A stretch of 32,171 bases of DNA, taken from positions 1 to 32,171 of the forward strand of contig JAJRVT010000043.1 of the NCBI GenBank assembly GCA_024277175.1, written 5' to 3'. Position 1 is the stretch's first letter. The number at the start of each line of letters is the position of its first letter. The notes beneath the pieces are model-generated. The model searched no databases. It saw only the letters and a list, made by a program, of their open reading frames with translations, and was not told the origin of the DNA. This stretch comes from Chloroflexota bacterium (GTDB taxonomy: Bacteria; Chloroflexota; Anaerolineae; Caldilineales; Caldilineaceae). Shown here in pieces: positions 31,656-32,171 of this stretch. The position numbers and the translations under genes were made by a program.

Positions 31656-32171
31656 CTAATACGCCTTGACCAATTCCACCAACAGCCGCACCCCAAAGCC
31701 GGTCGCGCCGGTGGGTGTGTAGGCGTTGGGACTCTTCTTGGCCCAGGTCATGGTGGCGATGTCCAGGTGCGCCCAGGGATAGCCCTCGGTGAAGTGTTCC
31801 AGGAATTTGGCGCTGGTTCCCACGCCGCCGCCCCGACCGCCGCTGTTCTTGACCTCGGCCATGTCGCTCTTGATGGCCTCTTTGTACTCATCGTAGAGGG
31901 GCATGTGCCAGAGCCGTTCGCCGCTGGCGTCGGCCGCGGCCAGCAGCGCGTCCTTGAGTGCATCGTCGTTGGCGAAAAGGCCAGCGGCCTGGGGGCCCAG
32001 GGCCACGCCGATCGCACCCGTCAACGTGGCCAGATCCACCACCGCGGCCTGCTCGAAGCGGGCCACATAGCCCAGCATGTCGGCCAGGATCAGCCGCCCC
32101 TCTGCGTCGGTGCTGATGATTTCCGTGGTCTTGCCGGTGATGCCGGTGAGGATGTCGCCCGGCCGGTAGGC
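31656..32171 (-). CDS. pepA: Leucyl aminopeptidase (M17), C-terminal part, cut by window edge
   Basis: 172 residues of a cytosolic dizinc aminopeptidase that removes N-terminal amino acids. The open frame runs to the window edge, so the N-terminus is outside. The M17 signature is complete: STDAEGRLILAD (metal and catalytic Asp/Glu/Arg), then VVDLATLTGAIGVALG, and the C-terminal AHLDIATMTWA and PTGATGFGVRLLVEL motifs. The first in-window Met (at 32078) is internal and not a start. The stop lies 16 bases before a family 3 repeat. Confidence 0.95.
   Translation of the reverse strand, partial: AYRPGDILTGITGKTTEIISTDAEGRLILADMLGYVARFEQAAVVDLATLTGAIGVALGPQAAGLFANDDALKDALLAAADASGERLWHMPLYDEYKEAIKSDMAEVKNSGGRGGGVGTSAKFLEHFTEGYPWAHLDIATMTWAKKSPNAYTPTGATGFGVRLLVELVKAY

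Noticed and set aside
1-32171. CRISPR arrays, tRNA and rRNA genes, phage or transposase genes
   Set aside because: No regularly spaced direct repeats, cloverleaf sequences, or transposase or integrase motifs were found when reading both strands.

Overview
The window is a GC-rich bacterial chromosome segment. It carries a UPF0182 membrane protein, extracytoplasmic proteins rich in Pro/Thr/Ala linkers, an uncoupled dnaN, and many long intergenic palindromes. This combination suggests a Chloroflexota bacterium (Anaerolineae or Caldilineae-like). That placement is an inference from gene content; no rRNA or tRNA gene is visible to confirm it.

Region 1 (275-14541, minus strand) looks like one long catabolic unit. 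In transcription order it holds a soluble PAS-GAF histidine kinase, a NarL-type response regulator, a hydantoinase B (hyuB copy 2), a lipoprotein solute-binding protein, two permeases and two ATPases of a peptide/nickel-type ABC importer, a small EthD-like alpha/beta-barrel protein, hydantoinase A, and a second hydantoinase B (hyuB copy 1). Several junctions are 4-base start/stop overlaps. A good sigma-70-like promoter lies just upstream of the kinase. The simplest reading is sensing, import and ATP-dependent ring opening of a hydantoin-like, lactam-like or oxoproline-like compound; the substrate cannot be read from sequence. The first ATPase gene (dppD) has an in-frame TGA at its codon 21.

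Region 2 (14850-18083, plus strand) holds a PLP enzyme of the D-cysteine desulfhydrase/ACC deaminase fold with altered active-site motifs. It is followed by an amidohydrolase of the MTA/SAH deaminase type fused to an extra C-terminal domain that resembles a degenerate CYTH domain.

Region 3 (18199-28061) is mostly envelope and proteolysis: an HtrA-type protease with a C-terminal PepSY-like domain, a large UPF0182 membrane protein, a cytosolic S9 peptidase, a zinc-ribbon/TM/BON-like/LysM protein, and an LCP-family protein with a lipobox that overlaps the end of dnaN.

Region 4 (28058-32171) has dnaN, an ECF sigma factor with a small membrane protein (possible anti-sigma), an unknown membrane protein, and the C-terminal part of a leucyl aminopeptidase cut by the window edge.

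Almost every larger intergenic gap contains a palindromic repeat from one of four recognisable families, including one perfect 42-bp inverted repeat. No CRISPR array, transposase, tRNA or rRNA was seen.
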